Below, piece after piece: positions 22,611 to 34,239 of a stretch of 64,000 nucleotides of DNA (position 1 is its first letter; every line of letters starts with the position of its first letter). Position numbers and translations under genes: made by a program. The notes below the pieces were generated by a model, which had not been told where the DNA came from, searched no databases, and saw nothing but the letters and a program-made list of their open reading frames with translations. Source of the DNA: Siphonodentalium dalli (lineage: Eukaryota > Mollusca > Scaphopoda > Gadilida > Siphonodentaliidae); contig CP136066.1 in the NCBI GenBank assembly GCA_032622095.1, forward strand, positions 189,382,716 through 189,446,715, read 5' to 3'.

Positions 22611-25600
22611 AAGTAAGTAAGTAAGTAAATATTTTATTATGGCATATCATCATAAAATGTGTTACACATATATAATTAAATAATAAACAATAATATGTCA
22701 TATGGTGGTGGCATGACCATATGGTCGTCTTCCTGCCGCCACCATTTGGAAACGGAAAATATGGACAAAAATATGGAAGATATACAAATGTATACAAAAT
22801 TGGCATTTATGCAAAATTTTTGACATACTGGGTGGGGTTCAAACCATATAATATAATGAAATAATAATGACACGAGGCTTTGTGTGTGTCTGCGTTGTTT
22901 ACAATTTGATTACAAAATTTTAATCTTTAGCTATAAAGTTCAAAAATAAATCTGTTCAAACTAGACAATGTTCTAATCAGTTTGCACCAAATAGTTAATA
23001 TTTGCACTGAATATAGGCACTCAACAACACAGAAGATTGAAAAAAAAAAAAAAAAAAAAAAATATCTACATGCATATATACACATAAGCGCACACATACA
23101 TGCATTTACATATATATATATATTCATCAGGCACATCTTCTCATTTTTTAAAATTCATTTTACTAATGAGAGAAGGTCGTTTTATAGTTATAATTTCTTT
23201 CCTTATTGGAAGTTCAATTCCAAAAGTTAGAGTTAATTCAATCTTTTTAGTACAATCTGGACAAAACTTGTTTTTGCACTTAATATTCGAAGAATAATTG
23301 TCAATAATTGATTTGGTAAATTTGTTCTTAAAGCCTGGCTTCGATTGGATATTCTGTAGAGTAACGTCAAGAGTGTTCCAAATTTTTGGAAATACATGGG
23401 GGGGTAGTTTTTCAGTGAATTTAATGCGAGCCCTTGTTTCCTGTATTTTTCCTGAGGACCTAGTACTCATACTCGGATGTTTATATATTCTAAAACTATT
23501 AACAAATGATTTGGGAACATTTACATATTTCCAGTCGTGCATAAATAGACATATCCGATGCATATACTCATCATGCAGCTTCAAAATGTTATTAGATTTA
23601 AATAATGGTTCGGTGTGACTATTGTAGCGTTTTTTATTAATAGCTCGAATTGCCTTTTTCTGAAGTACAATAACTTGATTTTGTGTACTTGCATTTCCCC
23701 ATAACTCAATTCCATAAAGAATGTGAGAATGTACTAAGGTAAGATATAGCATTCTAAGACAATCGAAAGAAAGGAAATTTTTTACTCGATTTATAGCATA
23801 AAGAGAATTAGAAATTTTCGCACAAACATCTTTCACATGGTATTCAAATGTCAGATGTTCATCTATGTGAATACCTAAAAATTTGAAAGATTTTTCTTGA
23901 CAATCGGATCCTATCCTTTCAATCGGCTGTTTATTTATATTCAACATTCTATTTGCAACTAAATACGGGCCATTTATTGGTTGTATCACCATATATTTAG
24001 TCTTATTTGTATTTAATGATAGTTTGTTTGCTCTACACCAAGTACTCAATTTTTCAAGCTCTTTGTTGAAGTAGTCATACAAATAATCAAGGTTGTGATG
24101 TGAAGAATACACAGTTGTGTCATCAGCAAAGGATAAAAGTGATAGGTTATTAGATCTGTGCATATCATTAACATAGACCAGAAAAAGAATCGGACCTGCA
24201 ACAGATCCGTGGGGGACTCCACATGTAATTGGAAGTTTAGAAGAAACCATACCTTCCAGTTCCACACATTGGTATCTATTTGTCAGATAATTTCTAAACC
24301 ACTCATTGGCTTTGCCTCTTATTCCATAAGAATCAAGTTTATTTAGCAAAATTTCATGATTTATTGTGTCAAAAGCTTTGGAAAAATCAATAAATACAGA
24401 TAGCGTACAATCTTTATCCTTCTTATCATTATTCAAACCCACATCATAGAGTAGCTTCAAAATTGGATGAATTGTTGAATGATCTTTTCTAAACCCATAT
24501 TGATTATGATAGAGAGTATCATGTTTATTTAAAAAAACAACTAGTCTGTGACATACAATTTTTTCTAAGATTTTAGAAAAAATGGGCAGAATACTTATTG
24601 GGCGATAATTTCCCATTATCTTTTGGTCGCCTGATTTGAAGAGGGGTATAACTTTTGCTATCTTCATGTCTTCTGGAACAATTCCTGTTTCCATTGAGAG
24701 ATTGAAAATATGACATAAGGGTTGTGAAATTTCCGAGATAACTTTCTTCATAATGAAAGAGCTAAGACCATCTTTGTCAATGCTGTGCTTCCCTTTACTT
24801 AAGGAAACCGTTGTATGAATTTCTTCCGGTGTAGTGGGATGAAAAAAGATTGTTTCACTACAAGGTGTAGGTAAGTATGAAGAGTATTTGTTACAAGTTT
24901 GTGATATTTTCTCAGCCGCAGTAGCGCCAATGGTAGAAAAATATTCATTAAAGGCGTCAGCAGCTTCTTTCCTATTTCCACTTTCGACACCCCCAATAAT
25001 GAATGACATGGGATATTCTAATTTTTTAGATCTTTGTTGCATTATCTCACCAATCAGTTTCCATGTTTTTTTCATATTATGTTTATATTCATTTATCATA
25101 TTTTTATAGTACAAGGTCTTACTTGCTCGTTTTATTTTATTAAAAAGTTTACAAAATTCTTTGTATTCTGTTACATTACTTTCGGAAGGGTTCTTAAGCT
25201 TTGTGGTAAAAAGTTTAGCTTTATGTTCAGATGAAATCATCATTCCCTTGGTAATCCATGGTTTCTGTTTGGTGGATTTTGATCGTGATCGTTTTAATGG
25301 AAAAGCTATTTCAAAGGCATTTAAATAAATTTCCATAAATGATTTATATGACTCCTGTGGACACGTTCGTCCTACAACACTATTATAATTAGCCGTTCCT
25401 AGTAGTCTTTTAAAGCATGATATATTTTCATCATTATAGTTCCGCCAGTATTCTATTTTAGCTTTTGGGCAAGATTTATTTTTGTTACTCTTATAACAGA
25501 GGAAAGTACCGAAGTGGTCAGATATCTCACTTAGTATAATACCCGTTTCATAATCAATAGTTGGATCATTTATTAAAATCTGATCTATCAGAGTAGCAGT

Positions 25601-26377
25601 GAAGTTTGACACTCTAGTTGGTTTTGTTATTGTTGGGAGGAAACTAGAGGCAAAGACATAATTAAGAAAATTGTTAGTTTTATCATGTCTACCGTATTTC
25701 AATAAGTCAATGTTGAAATCTCCCATCAAAACTATTTTTTTATGTTCTCTATTGGTTTGGTCCATTTTCTCGTTCATAAGGTTGATAAATTTATCTAGGT
25801 CCGCTTTTGGTGCTGTATTAGGCCTATAAATTGTTCCAATTATATACGTTTTATTTTTATTTGTCAACACTTCAACAAAAAGTGACTCAAATACATGAGG
25901 AATAAATGTTGTTAAATCTTCTCTGATTTTATAAGATAAGTCTTTTCGAATGTACATGCCAACACCGCCGTGACAGTCATCTCCATCCGGACGGCACCGT
26001 TTAATTAATGGATGGTATCCATTAAGTGGAAAATCAATACTATCCGGAGTCCTGAAGATTTCAGTTAGGCCAATAACTCCAAATTTTGATTTATTATTTT
26101 GTAATTCAAACATTAGAGTATTAAAATCATCCCAGTGCGAATTAAGACTTTGACAGTTCAGGTGAAAAACAGATAGACAGTCATCACTTGTAGATACGTT
26201 ATCATGAAACGATTTTGGAGAAAATTACTGACAATTGGGTATTTGTAAGATATTCTCATCTTCTTGTTCACCAAAGTCTAGTCCCCCTGGACCAGAGATA
26301 ATTTTTTTCAGGTTATAATTGGGATCTTCACCCAGCGTGCCGAGTGCCACAGTGCTTTCTGAATTAGTCTCAGCCAT
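22611..26377 (-). mobile_element. Second non-LTR retrotransposon, CR1/L2-like, with TTAC tail
   Basis: On the minus strand the ORF2 (26377-23141) is followed by a 3' region ending in a short (TTAC)n repeat at 22611-22629, the kind of microsatellite tail used by CR1/L2-type elements. A 23-base A run and TA/CA-rich stretches lie in the 3' region (23039-23125). The 5' end is unclear; a palindromic repeat sits at 26504-26592. Confidence 0.8.
23141..26377 (-). CDS. Retrotransposon ORF2: AP endonuclease and reverse transcriptase, one in-frame stop
   Basis: The frame starts at ATG 26377-26375 and has a single TAA at 26225-26227 (codon 51). The open part from ATG 26113 gives 990 residues, but endonuclease homology begins upstream, at LSVFHLNCQSL just after the stop. 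Motifs (from 26113): Glu18 (GLTEIF), GDFN in VLMGDFN, ISDHFG intact; then IPLFKSGD, NYRPISILP, DFSKAFDTINH, GVPHGSVAGPILF and FADD at 662-665. The C-terminus has a Cys-rich patch (CKNKFCPDCTKK). Apart from the stop it is remarkably intact, so the insertion is young or the stop is tolerated by reinitiation. Confidence 0.92.
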
Positions 26378-26503
26378 TGTCAAGAATATAACAATTACAG
26401 TCTATTGTTATAGTGAACTTGTAGTGAAATATTGAATGTCTAGAACTAAATGAATAAAAATCAAATATAGTAATTGAGGTACAAAACATGATGCATGGTA
26501 TTT

Positions 26504-26592
26504 GCAGAATGAGATCCCCAGAGGGCAAGTTCAGCGACGCTATCCCACAAAGCAGGCCAGCATGACAAAATCCACCCTCCAGGTACCCCACT
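26504..26592. repeat. Dispersed 90-bp hairpin repeat (solo copy)
   Basis: A palindromic unit (GATCCCCAGAGGGC .. CACCCTCCAGG with inner GACGCTATCCC). Two further copies form the ends of the foldback at 53024-54785. Confidence 0.75.
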
Positions 26593-27076
26593 CGATATTG
26601 CCTATAATCCGAAGATGTCGTATTATCTGCAAAAATCAAGACAAAATAGAAGTAAACTATCGTTCCCCCAAAGCCCAGTATGCCAAAAATATAGCAATTA
26701 TTGATCCAAGTATAATATCCCATACTTAAGTATATGTCACTTTGGTAACAAAATGCTACGCTGACAGCACACGTATTTCTAGTTTATATCAATTGAGGCT
26801 TTTCGTAAATTCTATTAATGATATGATCCAAAATGTGCTAGTGTTTATATTCTGGTATTAATAGGTATAGCAGCAACAATGTACATGAATGGTTTCGAAA
26901 AACAAAAATAATCCGAAAAAATTCCGAAAAAAATCCGCACCCGGAATCACCCCCACACCCGGAAGCACCGGCCGTGCACTGCCGGTCATGGGCACCACAC
27001 CAGGCGCGAAATCCAGACCGAATCTTCCCAACAACGCAATTATCAGACCAATTACTTGTAACATTGTGTTTATATA
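26593..27076. other. No gene; T-poor patch at 26931-27045
   Basis: Normal AT-rich DNA, then about 115 bp rich in A and C (CCGGAATCACCCCCACACCC), then AT-rich again just before the mutated MITE-2. This patch may have been through the same process as 27077-27546. Confidence 0.45.
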
Positions 27077-27546
27077 TTAAAGGTACTCAATCCGATCAGA
27101 GGTCCCCGCAACACCACCCCCGGCCCGGGGGGGGGGGGTATCCGAGTCGAGTCGAGGAACACACCCATCAAAGCCCAGAACGATCAGCTATCGATTCCCC
27201 AAGTCCACCAACCCTCGGAGACCCCCCACAAGCCAGCAGAACCACCCGATCCAAGCGAACAAATCGCGGGCACAAGACGGACAACTCCAAAACCAAGTGC
27301 CTACCATTAACAATAATAATCACTCGATTCTAGAGACATCTATCCCACACCCGCAACCCGCCCGCCCCGACCACGCGAAACCACCAACTCCCGGGATAGA
27401 TCCCCGAAAATTAACAGACCCCAAATACCGACACCCAACCCATCCTAGCCCCGACCGGCGGGCTCCCCGACCCGAACCAAACACCCCACACCCAAAACCA
27501 AGGAAATAGCAATACAGGGTCCCCCGATCGGACCGAGCACCCTTAA
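27077..27546. repeat. MITE-2 copy with extreme T-to-C (A-to-G) hypermutation
   Basis: The ends are TTAAAGGTACTCAATCCGAT and, reversed, TTAAGGGTGCTCGGTCCGAT. Internal GAGTCGAGGAACACACCCAT and GACAACTCCAAAACCAAGTG match the normal copies (GAGGAACCCACCCAT, GATAACTCTAAAATCAAGTG). By hand I count about 43 T in 27121-27540 (about 10%), far below other copies. Most differences are T to C on the plus strand. Frames on either strand here are by-products of the composition. Confidence 0.75.
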
Positions 27547-28504
27547 TTAAGAGTTCTCCGCTGCAAATATTATAGCTATATAATTGTGTGTTTACCAATA
27601 TACGACATAGAAGGTAGAACGAATTATCGTTTCATGAGAGACCGCGTAAGTATGGTACATGCAATCAGTACAGTATATAAAATAAAGGAATAATAAATAA
27701 TAAATTGAAAATATCAAGTAAGTCCATATTTGTGGGCTAATTTTATTGACATAATGCACCACAAGTGCGTTGAAAATAATCATAATATTATATACGCCCA
27801 GTCACAAGGTCGCGACCACAGCGGACCCACCGTGTGGATCCAACATTATAGAGACCCAACAACAAGGCGTATTATGCAGTTATGTTAAACAATTAAATAG
27901 GCAACCATATACAAGCAAAAATATATTGCGTTACGGGTAGTGTTCGATAACTCCAAAAACTATATCAGACAGTGTCCTATTATCCAATAAGTTGTACAAG
28001 TGGTCAACCATGCATTAGTGTGGTCACTGTTTCTGGGTCAGCGCTGAGGCCAAATGTATTTAATTATGTAGCGATATGAGATTTTACTGATACCTGTGGG
28101 GACATTTCATGATTATCGGATGAGCGCACAACAATTATCAGGTCAGCTTGTCAGCGATGTCGAACGCTGACGTGATTCGATGTTATTTTTAGACGTACTT
28201 AGGTTTACATACAAGGGGACTGTTCATGACAATTTACTGTTGCCGGCCAGTAGGTCATACTCTACGAGCGTTCAACTATCAGTGGAACATGCTTATACCT
28301 GTATGATGTTAGGGCGAACTGATATAGACATATAATATATGTATAATAATTAAGTATATGCTAGTTTGACATAAACAAATGGGTGTAACGCCACTTATAT
28401 CAAGTGTATAATGTCCTGTATTTTGCCACGGACAAAGCTAGAATATCCAAGTGTATAGGTGCTTGCAAATAAATGGAACTCCTGATCCCGTTACATGCAT
28501 CCTC
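27547..28504. other. No feature recognised
   Basis: Plain AT-rich DNA without repeats or frames of note. Confidence 0.5.
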
Positions 28505-28703
28505 CTGAGTGGAGGAGACATTAGGGAAATGGAGATCCACTCAGTGCAAAATAGTGGTGTCGGTCCACATTCTAGTCTGCGTATGGTTGAAAATTAAACC
28601 ATCAGACAGAGGTAAGATTTCCCCTATTACTCACCCCTTCCTGAAAGGGTAATGGAAGGGGCGATAGAAGGAATCTTAGCCCTATAAGGTATGGACCGAG
28701 ACC
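28505..28703 (+). other. Cluster of nested stem-loops, possible structured RNA
   Basis: CTGAGTGGA (28505) pairs with TCCACTCAG (28536). TCGGTCCA (28560) pairs with TGGACCGA (28692), enclosing two hairpins: GTCTG..ATGGTT/AACCAT..CAGAC (28575-28607), and 28613-28678, where TAAGATT..CCCCTTCC pairs with GGAAGGGG..AATCTTA. That makes a three-way junction plus a leading hairpin. It matches no RNA family I recognise. Confidence 0.35.
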
Positions 28704-28739
28704 AATACAACCACACACGAAGAGGTTCCAGTTAAATTT

Positions 28740-29770
28740 CGTGGGATTTAAGTTATGCAAAACAGTTATGTTGTGCTATATAATCCATGTGTTAGATTCC
28801 TCATTGTTCATGATATTTGAATACTAAGAAGTATATATCGAATTATAGTTACAAGGGTCGATTCACCAAGCAAGCCCATGTAGTAAATCAGAAATACCAA
28901 TCCAGGTTACATCTAAAATGGTGCATATCACAATCACATGAAGAAGTGTGGCAAGTTATAGTATGTAATCAATGTAAGTATATCCAAGTTATACAAGATG
29001 CATATAGGAGATTCCCGAAAAATTTCTTGGGTTTTAAGTTATGCACACAAAAAAAAAAAAAAAAAAAAAAAAATTATATTGGATTATATGATCCATGTTT
29101 CCGATTCATCATAGTTCATGATATATAAATACTAAGAAGTATATATCGAATTATAGTTACAAGGGTAGTAAATCAGAAATACCAATCCAGGTTACATCTA
29201 TAATGGTGCATATCACATGAAGAAGTGTGGCAAGTTATAGTATGTAATCAATGTAAGAATATCCAAGTTATACAAGATGCATATAGGAGATTCCAGATAA
29301 ATGTCTTGGGTTTTAAGTTATGCAAAAAAGTTATATTGGACTATATGATCCATGTGTCCGATTCATCATAGTTCATGATATTTGAATGCTAAGAAGTATA
29401 TATCGAATTATAGTTACAAGGGTAGTAAATCAGAGATACCAATCCAGGTTCATCTAAATGGTGCATATCACATGAAGAAGTGTGGCAAGTTATAGTATGT
29501 AATCAAAGTAAGTATATCCAAGTTATACAAGATGCATATAGGAGATTCCAGATAAATGTCTTGGGTTTTAAGTTATGCAAAAAAGTTATATTGGACTATA
29601 TGATCCATGTGTCCGATTCATCATAGTTCATGATATTTGAATACTAAGAAGTATATGTCGAATTAAAGTTGCAATGGTCGACTCACCAAGCAAGCCCAAA
29701 ACGTCTGAAATACTAGCATAGGTTACATCAATAATGGTGCATATCACATGAAAAAGGAGTGGTGTATATG
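28740..29770. repeat. Tandem repeat, 255-300 bp, about four copies
   Basis: GTTCATGATATTTGAATACT recurs near 28808, 29111, 29370 and 29625. Each unit carries AAGTATATATCGAATTATAG and GATGCATATAGGAGATTCC. The first unit is longer and ends in a 26-base A run (29048-29073). The motif AAGTATA..CAAGG.ACATA also touches the end of the ORF1 gene at 29772. Confidence 0.85.
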
Positions 29771-29771
29771 A

Positions 29772-30674
29772 TCAATTTAAGTATACAATCCTACAAGGTA
29801 CATACCAGGATCGTGTATCTCTTTCTACCCACTTTCCAGTACTATCCTTAGTTTCCAGGATTACTCTGACACCAACCACTCTGATCCGGGTTTTAATATG
29901 CTCCTTCTGTCTAATATGAAATGCCATGCTGCTTAATCGACCACGTTCACGCTTCATTTCTGGAGGAAGATCAGTTCTGATACTTATTTTACTATGTGGT
30001 GAGAGGTGCTCGGTTGCCTGTAAAATTCTCTGTTTGTCCCTGTCTGTAGCTAACACTACTATAAACGGATTTGGAGGTTTCATATTGAGTGGTGTTCCTG
30101 TTGGACGTGCTACTGGCAATCTATGCGCATTTACACAACGATCGACAATTTTGTCCGCGATAGAAGGATCCAGTTTCAGGTTGGTTAACAGGAGGTTCTT
30201 GATCACATCATATGGGTCCTCACCTTTCGTTTCCCCTATACCATATACCAAAATGTTGTATTTTCTATCATGGATTTCTCTGAGGAGACCCCTTTCAGAT
30301 AATTCAGAATGTTTTGCCAATAATTTCTTCTCAAGTTGTGGAATAACACTATCCTCTATATCTGATATTCTTTCTTCCATTGATGATAATGCAGCTCTGT
30401 TTTCAATTTGTTCATCAGTTATGTTATGAATTTTGTTATTGATTTTAGAAAGTTCTGTTGAAATATTTACAAATTTTGTGTTAATAGTTTCAAAATTTGT
30501 GGCAAGTGTCTTATTCATATTGACGATTAGTTGTTTCAACTCATCGTTTGATACTTCTGGAAGAGTTTTTGGTTGAACTGTCGAAATAGCTGAATCGTCA
30601 CCGCTCATTTTGAAACACTTTGTGGACGAATTTATATTTGTTGAATAGTTAATTTGGCGTGGCCTGAATTGCAC
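29772..30674 (-). CDS. L1-type ORF1 protein (coiled coil, RRM, C-terminal domain), orphan
   Basis: 300 codons; the likelier start is Met23 (MSGDDSAIST), as the first 22 residues are unremarkable. Residues about 45-130 form a long coiled coil (ELSKINNKIHNITDEQIENR). About 135-220 fit an RRM-like fold (RKYNILVYGIGETKGEDPYD .. PFIVVLATDRDKQRIL). About 225-285 fit the basic C-terminal domain (RTDLPPEMKRERGRLSSM). Such proteins bind retroelement RNA as trimers. No matching ORF2 follows: downstream is a tandem array, and the ORF2 at 23141-26377 is 3.4 kb away. Intact, so either a cut-off element or a domesticated copy. Confidence 0.8.
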   Translation of the reverse strand: MQFRPRQINYSTNINSSTKCFKMSGDDSAISTVQPKTLPEVSNDELKQLIVNMNKTLATNFETINTKFVNISTELSKINNKIHNITDEQIENRAALSSMEERISDIEDSVIPQLEKKLLAKHSELSERGLLREIHDRKYNILVYGIGETKGEDPYDVIKNLLLTNLKLDPSIADKIVDRCVNAHRLPVARPTGTPLNMKPPNPFIVVLATDRDKQRILQATEHLSPHSKISIRTDLPPEMKRERGRLSSMAFHIRQKEHIKTRIRVVGVRVILETKDSTGKWVERDTRSWYVPCRIVYLN

Positions 30675-31004
30675 GCGACAACTTCAGAAGTTCAAGATAT
30701 CTTTAAACGGCGATTTTCACACACAAAACACCAATTGTCGGGCAATATTCATCTGCTGCATATTTGGAATCGGAGTGATGACCATTACTTGCCTATGCGG
30801 GCCATTAATATGCTGTCTTAATGCGTTTCATTCCGCCGTCAAAATAACATGTTGTTGTTGGTCGCCATTTTTACCTACATTAGGACTCTTCTGTTTCAAA
30901 ATGGTCATATATTTAACGCTTTCTTTACAAAAACTTGTTGTTGAATAGTATACAAAGGGACATTGAAAACTTATTCGAAATTCGACACATTCATTACTTA
31001 TTCG
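30675..31004. other. No gene recognised
   Basis: 5' flank of the ORF1 gene. A possible 5' untranslated region of the element. Confidence 0.4.
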
Positions 31005-31860
31005 CTATTTTCGCACATTCGCCATTGGGTCGTTGCTCAACGAATAAAGACTACCATGGGGTGGCCCCGACCATACAAGCAAAATGACATCAAAAAGTTG
31101 CCAAAAATTCGACAAAATTATGGGCCAACAAACGAATTTTTCAGTTTTCGTAGTTTTGGCCCAATTTTGACCGGGATAAAGACTACCGTTGAATGGACCC
31201 CGACCATACAAGCAAAATGATACCAAAATGACACCAAAAAGTTGCCAAATTTCGATAAAAAATTTCAGTTTTGGCCAGATATTGACCGGATAAAGACTAT
31301 CGTAGAATGGCCCCGATTATACAAGCAAAATGATACCAAAAAGTGGCCAAAATTTCAACCAAATTGGGGGCCAAAAATCTAATTTTCTAGTTTCGTAAGT
31401 TTTGGCCCGATTTTGACCGATAAAGACTACCGGTGCCCCCCCCCCCCCCGACCACACAAGCAAAATGATACAAAGCAGTTGCCAAAATGTTGCCAATATT
31501 TCAACCAAATTAGGGGCCAAAAATCGAATATTCCTGTTTTCGTTGTTTTGGCCCGATTTTGACCGGATAAAGACTACCGTGGGGTGGCCCGGAACATACA
31601 AGCAAAATTACACATTCATTATTTATTCGCATATTCGCTATTTTCGCACATTCTCCATTGGGTCGTTGCTCAAAGAATAAAGACTACCGTGGGTTGATCC
31701 CGACCATACAAGAAATATGACAGCAAAAGTTGCCGAAACTTCGACAAAATTATGGGCAAAAACCGGAATTTTCCAGTTTTCGTAATTTTGGCCCGATTTT
31801 GACCGGATAAAAACTCCCGATTTTTGGCCCCCAATTTTGTCGAACTCTTGGCAAAGTTTT
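31005..31860. repeat. Degenerate tandem array, about 120-140 bp units
   Basis: Six or seven units contain ATAAAGACTACCGT, CCCGACCATACAAGCAAAAT, AAAAAGTTGCCAAAATTTCG and TTTTGGCCCGATTTTGACCG. A C-run lies at 31435-31449. Long frames on both strands follow from the periodicity. Confidence 0.85.
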
Positions 31861-33420
31861 GCTGAAAACACTACCAGGGTGATTGGAACAAGGTAATTTT
31901 ACTCTGGTAAAATTCATCTAGTGAATGATCACCATATTATACGTACACATGTAGACCCACCAATGTATTTTTACTCCAGTAAAATGTTCCCACCCATGTG
32001 TTCCCCCAATCTATTTTACCGGGATTTACTAGAGTAATTCTACCAGAGTAATTCTACGATATTAGGGTATATTTACAACGGTAGTACCGAGGTACGCTTA
32101 CAGAAGCAATAACATTTGAGGTAACATATTGGATGCTATATGAATCACTCATGTGATTACATTATATGTTAAACTCTCCTGGATTTAGCTTACTTATTTC
32201 TAAGAATAATCTTGTCCCATTTTGTTAATGTTTGAGAATGACATCGGGTACAATTGTTTTCCACTCATTAAACTGATCAAACAAAATATGATTTTATTCT
32301 CACAAAAGAGTCAGAAAATACGTCAGCTGAGAAATGTGCTATTGTGAAATAGAGTTATCGCTCATGTCCATGTAAATTGCTCTGGTAAAGTCAGATAAAC
32401 CATGGTTTACATGGCTTTAATATGGTAAAATCAGACAGACAAGTATACACTCTCTTAAAAGCCATCTAAATTCCATATAAAAAGGACATACACTTGTAAA
32501 TTCCCATCAATGTAGACTTAAATAAAGTCCGAACTGCCCCAAAGAGAACATACCAGATTTTAATCTAGAAATAAGACTAAGATTCAAGCTATCGTTTCCC
32601 TTATATTACTTGTATATTATTTATGGTATTACCTTTCATCATTTGAAATCACATGATGTATTGTTAGCTGCCAAATAGCATTAATACTAAGGAATATAGA
32701 ACTCAATTATTCACAAAATACATCTCTGGAACCAACCCATATAAAAAGCACAATCGCTGCAGCGCCAGGTTTTGAAGTAACTGACTACTTTTGAAGTAAA
32801 CCGTTTTTAAAAAGCTTTTAATTTTTATTCGAAGACATCTATATTGACTAAATAACAGAGATATTCAGAAATGAAAAAAAAACAATAAAGAGCGTTTTTA
32901 AGAGCCTTTCCCCCCCCCCAGAAGTGATTGTAAAGAGGTGGTATCAGAGTATATCCCGTTCCACCAATATTTTATCAGAGTACAATATGTTACACCATGA
33001 CTCCGTCAAGAATATACTAGAGTACGTTATGATTTACATGGGTTTTACCCATGTATGTCCTATTTCACCATCATTTTACGAGAGTAAAGTGGGCTACACC
33101 ATGCCTTTACTTGGAATTTACAAGAGTAAGTCCTTTTACATTACCAGAGTAGAGACAGGTAAAGCATGGTTTTAACAGAGTATAAGTTGTTACACCATAA
33201 CTCCATCAAGAATTTACTAGTGTATTGTCTGATTTACATGGGGTGTCCTGTTCCACCAGCATTTTACGAGAGTAAAGTGTATACACCATGCATTTACATG
33301 GTCTTTACACGAGTATGTCCTTTTAACATGAACTTTGCATGGCTTTTTTCAGAGTATATCATTGTTTACCTGACTTTATCATATTTTACCTGGCTTTTAC
33401 CAGAGTGTTTTTTTTTATTT
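31861..33420. repeat. Diverged short-unit repeat around TTTTACCAGAGTA
   Basis: Scattered units (ACCAGAGTAATTCTACCAGA, TTTTACGAGAGTAAAGTG, ATGGTTTACATGGCTTTTA) in both orientations, spaced 40-80 bp. It is too diverged to define borders. No gene. Confidence 0.6.
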
Positions 33421-33540
33421 GGGACGTGCTTCAGATCCTGGACATATGATTCTTTTTATGCATCTAAACTTTTTTCTGCCAATCGCAGACATGTGCATTA
33501 GTCTGAGCAAGTAAACTGTCCATATTCTATTGGCAATTGG

Positions 33541-34010
33541 CCGGATCAGATAGGATAAGATAAGATTTATTTGCATAAACACCAACAAAGGCAGTATGCT
33601 AACAATACAATACATAATAAAACAACAATTAATAAATAATTAAATAAGAACATGCCATGTCTATATTATATATAGCAACATGTGTTTTATTGTGTGATGG
33701 CATGCATAATATTCAATTTGAACGCTTATCAAAGACGCGCCGGACCACGTTACAGATTTTGCTGCTTATGTTAGGGTTATCATTCTTCATTACATAATTA
33801 AATTTCATTTATGATCGTTTGACAAACTTGTAAAATTACTGTGATAACTATATCAAGAATTTGGAAAAGTTCATTTCTGAGATCGAGATAGTGTGGTCAT
33901 TCCATAATGAAGTGATACTCATTTTCTATATTAGAACCGGTCCTGCATTTAAGGCAGAATATCTTCCCTTCCTGAACCCTTTCTTGACTGGAGCTTCTTG
34001 AAAATTTAGC
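33541..34010 (-). pseudogene. 3' end of a decayed non-LTR retroelement
   Basis: The minus strand encodes GKIFCLKCRTG..IENEYHFIMEC, the Cys/His end typical of LINE ORF2 proteins. Broken sequence follows (for example FYKFVKRS), then AATAAATCTTATCTTATCC, a short tail repeat, near 33541-33570. Several stops. 5'-truncated. Confidence 0.65.
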
Positions 34011-34021
34011 GAAAATCCTGT

Positions 34022-34090
34022 GCCAATGCATTCTCTTATATATGCGAGTCACCCATAGGGCGCCTCGCATATATAAGAGAATGCATTGGC
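34022..34090. repeat. 69-nt hairpin H1
   Basis: GCCAATGCATTCTCTTATAT then ATGCGAG pairs perfectly with CTCGCATATATAAGAGAATG then CATTGGC. The loop is TCACCCATAGGGCGC. A sister hairpin of equal length begins 28 nt downstream. Confidence 0.85.
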
Positions 34091-34117
34091 CTAACAATAT
34101 TTACATTGACCTTGTAA

Positions 34118-34186
34118 GCCAGTGCATTCACTTATATATACGAGGAAGCCTACGGGAGACTAGCGTATATAAAAGAATGCACTGGC
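34118..34186. repeat. 69-nt hairpin H2
   Basis: GCCAGTGCATTCACTTATAT pairs with the arm ending TATATAAAAGAATGCACTGG then C. It is diverged from H1, but the A:T at stem position 5 became G:C on both sides. Both hairpins lie within a wider inverted repeat (33975-33992 with 34222-34239). Confidence 0.8.
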
Positions 34187-34239
34187 ATAGGGTCTTTAAT
34201 GATGCACCAGCGCAGCGTCGATCCAGTCTTGAAAGGGTT

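Noticed and set aside
26370-26723. A hydrophobic 117-codon minus-strand frame
   Set aside because: Overlaps a dispersed hairpin repeat and the 5' region of a retroelement; no domain.
27297-27598. Pro-rich and Gly/Arg-rich frames on opposite strands
   Set aside because: By-products of the T-poor, C-rich mutated MITE.
22611-30674. ORF1 (29772-30674) and ORF2 (23141-26377) as one element
   Set aside because: They are 3.4 kb apart with a MITE, stem-loops and a tandem array between; nothing ties them together beyond strand.
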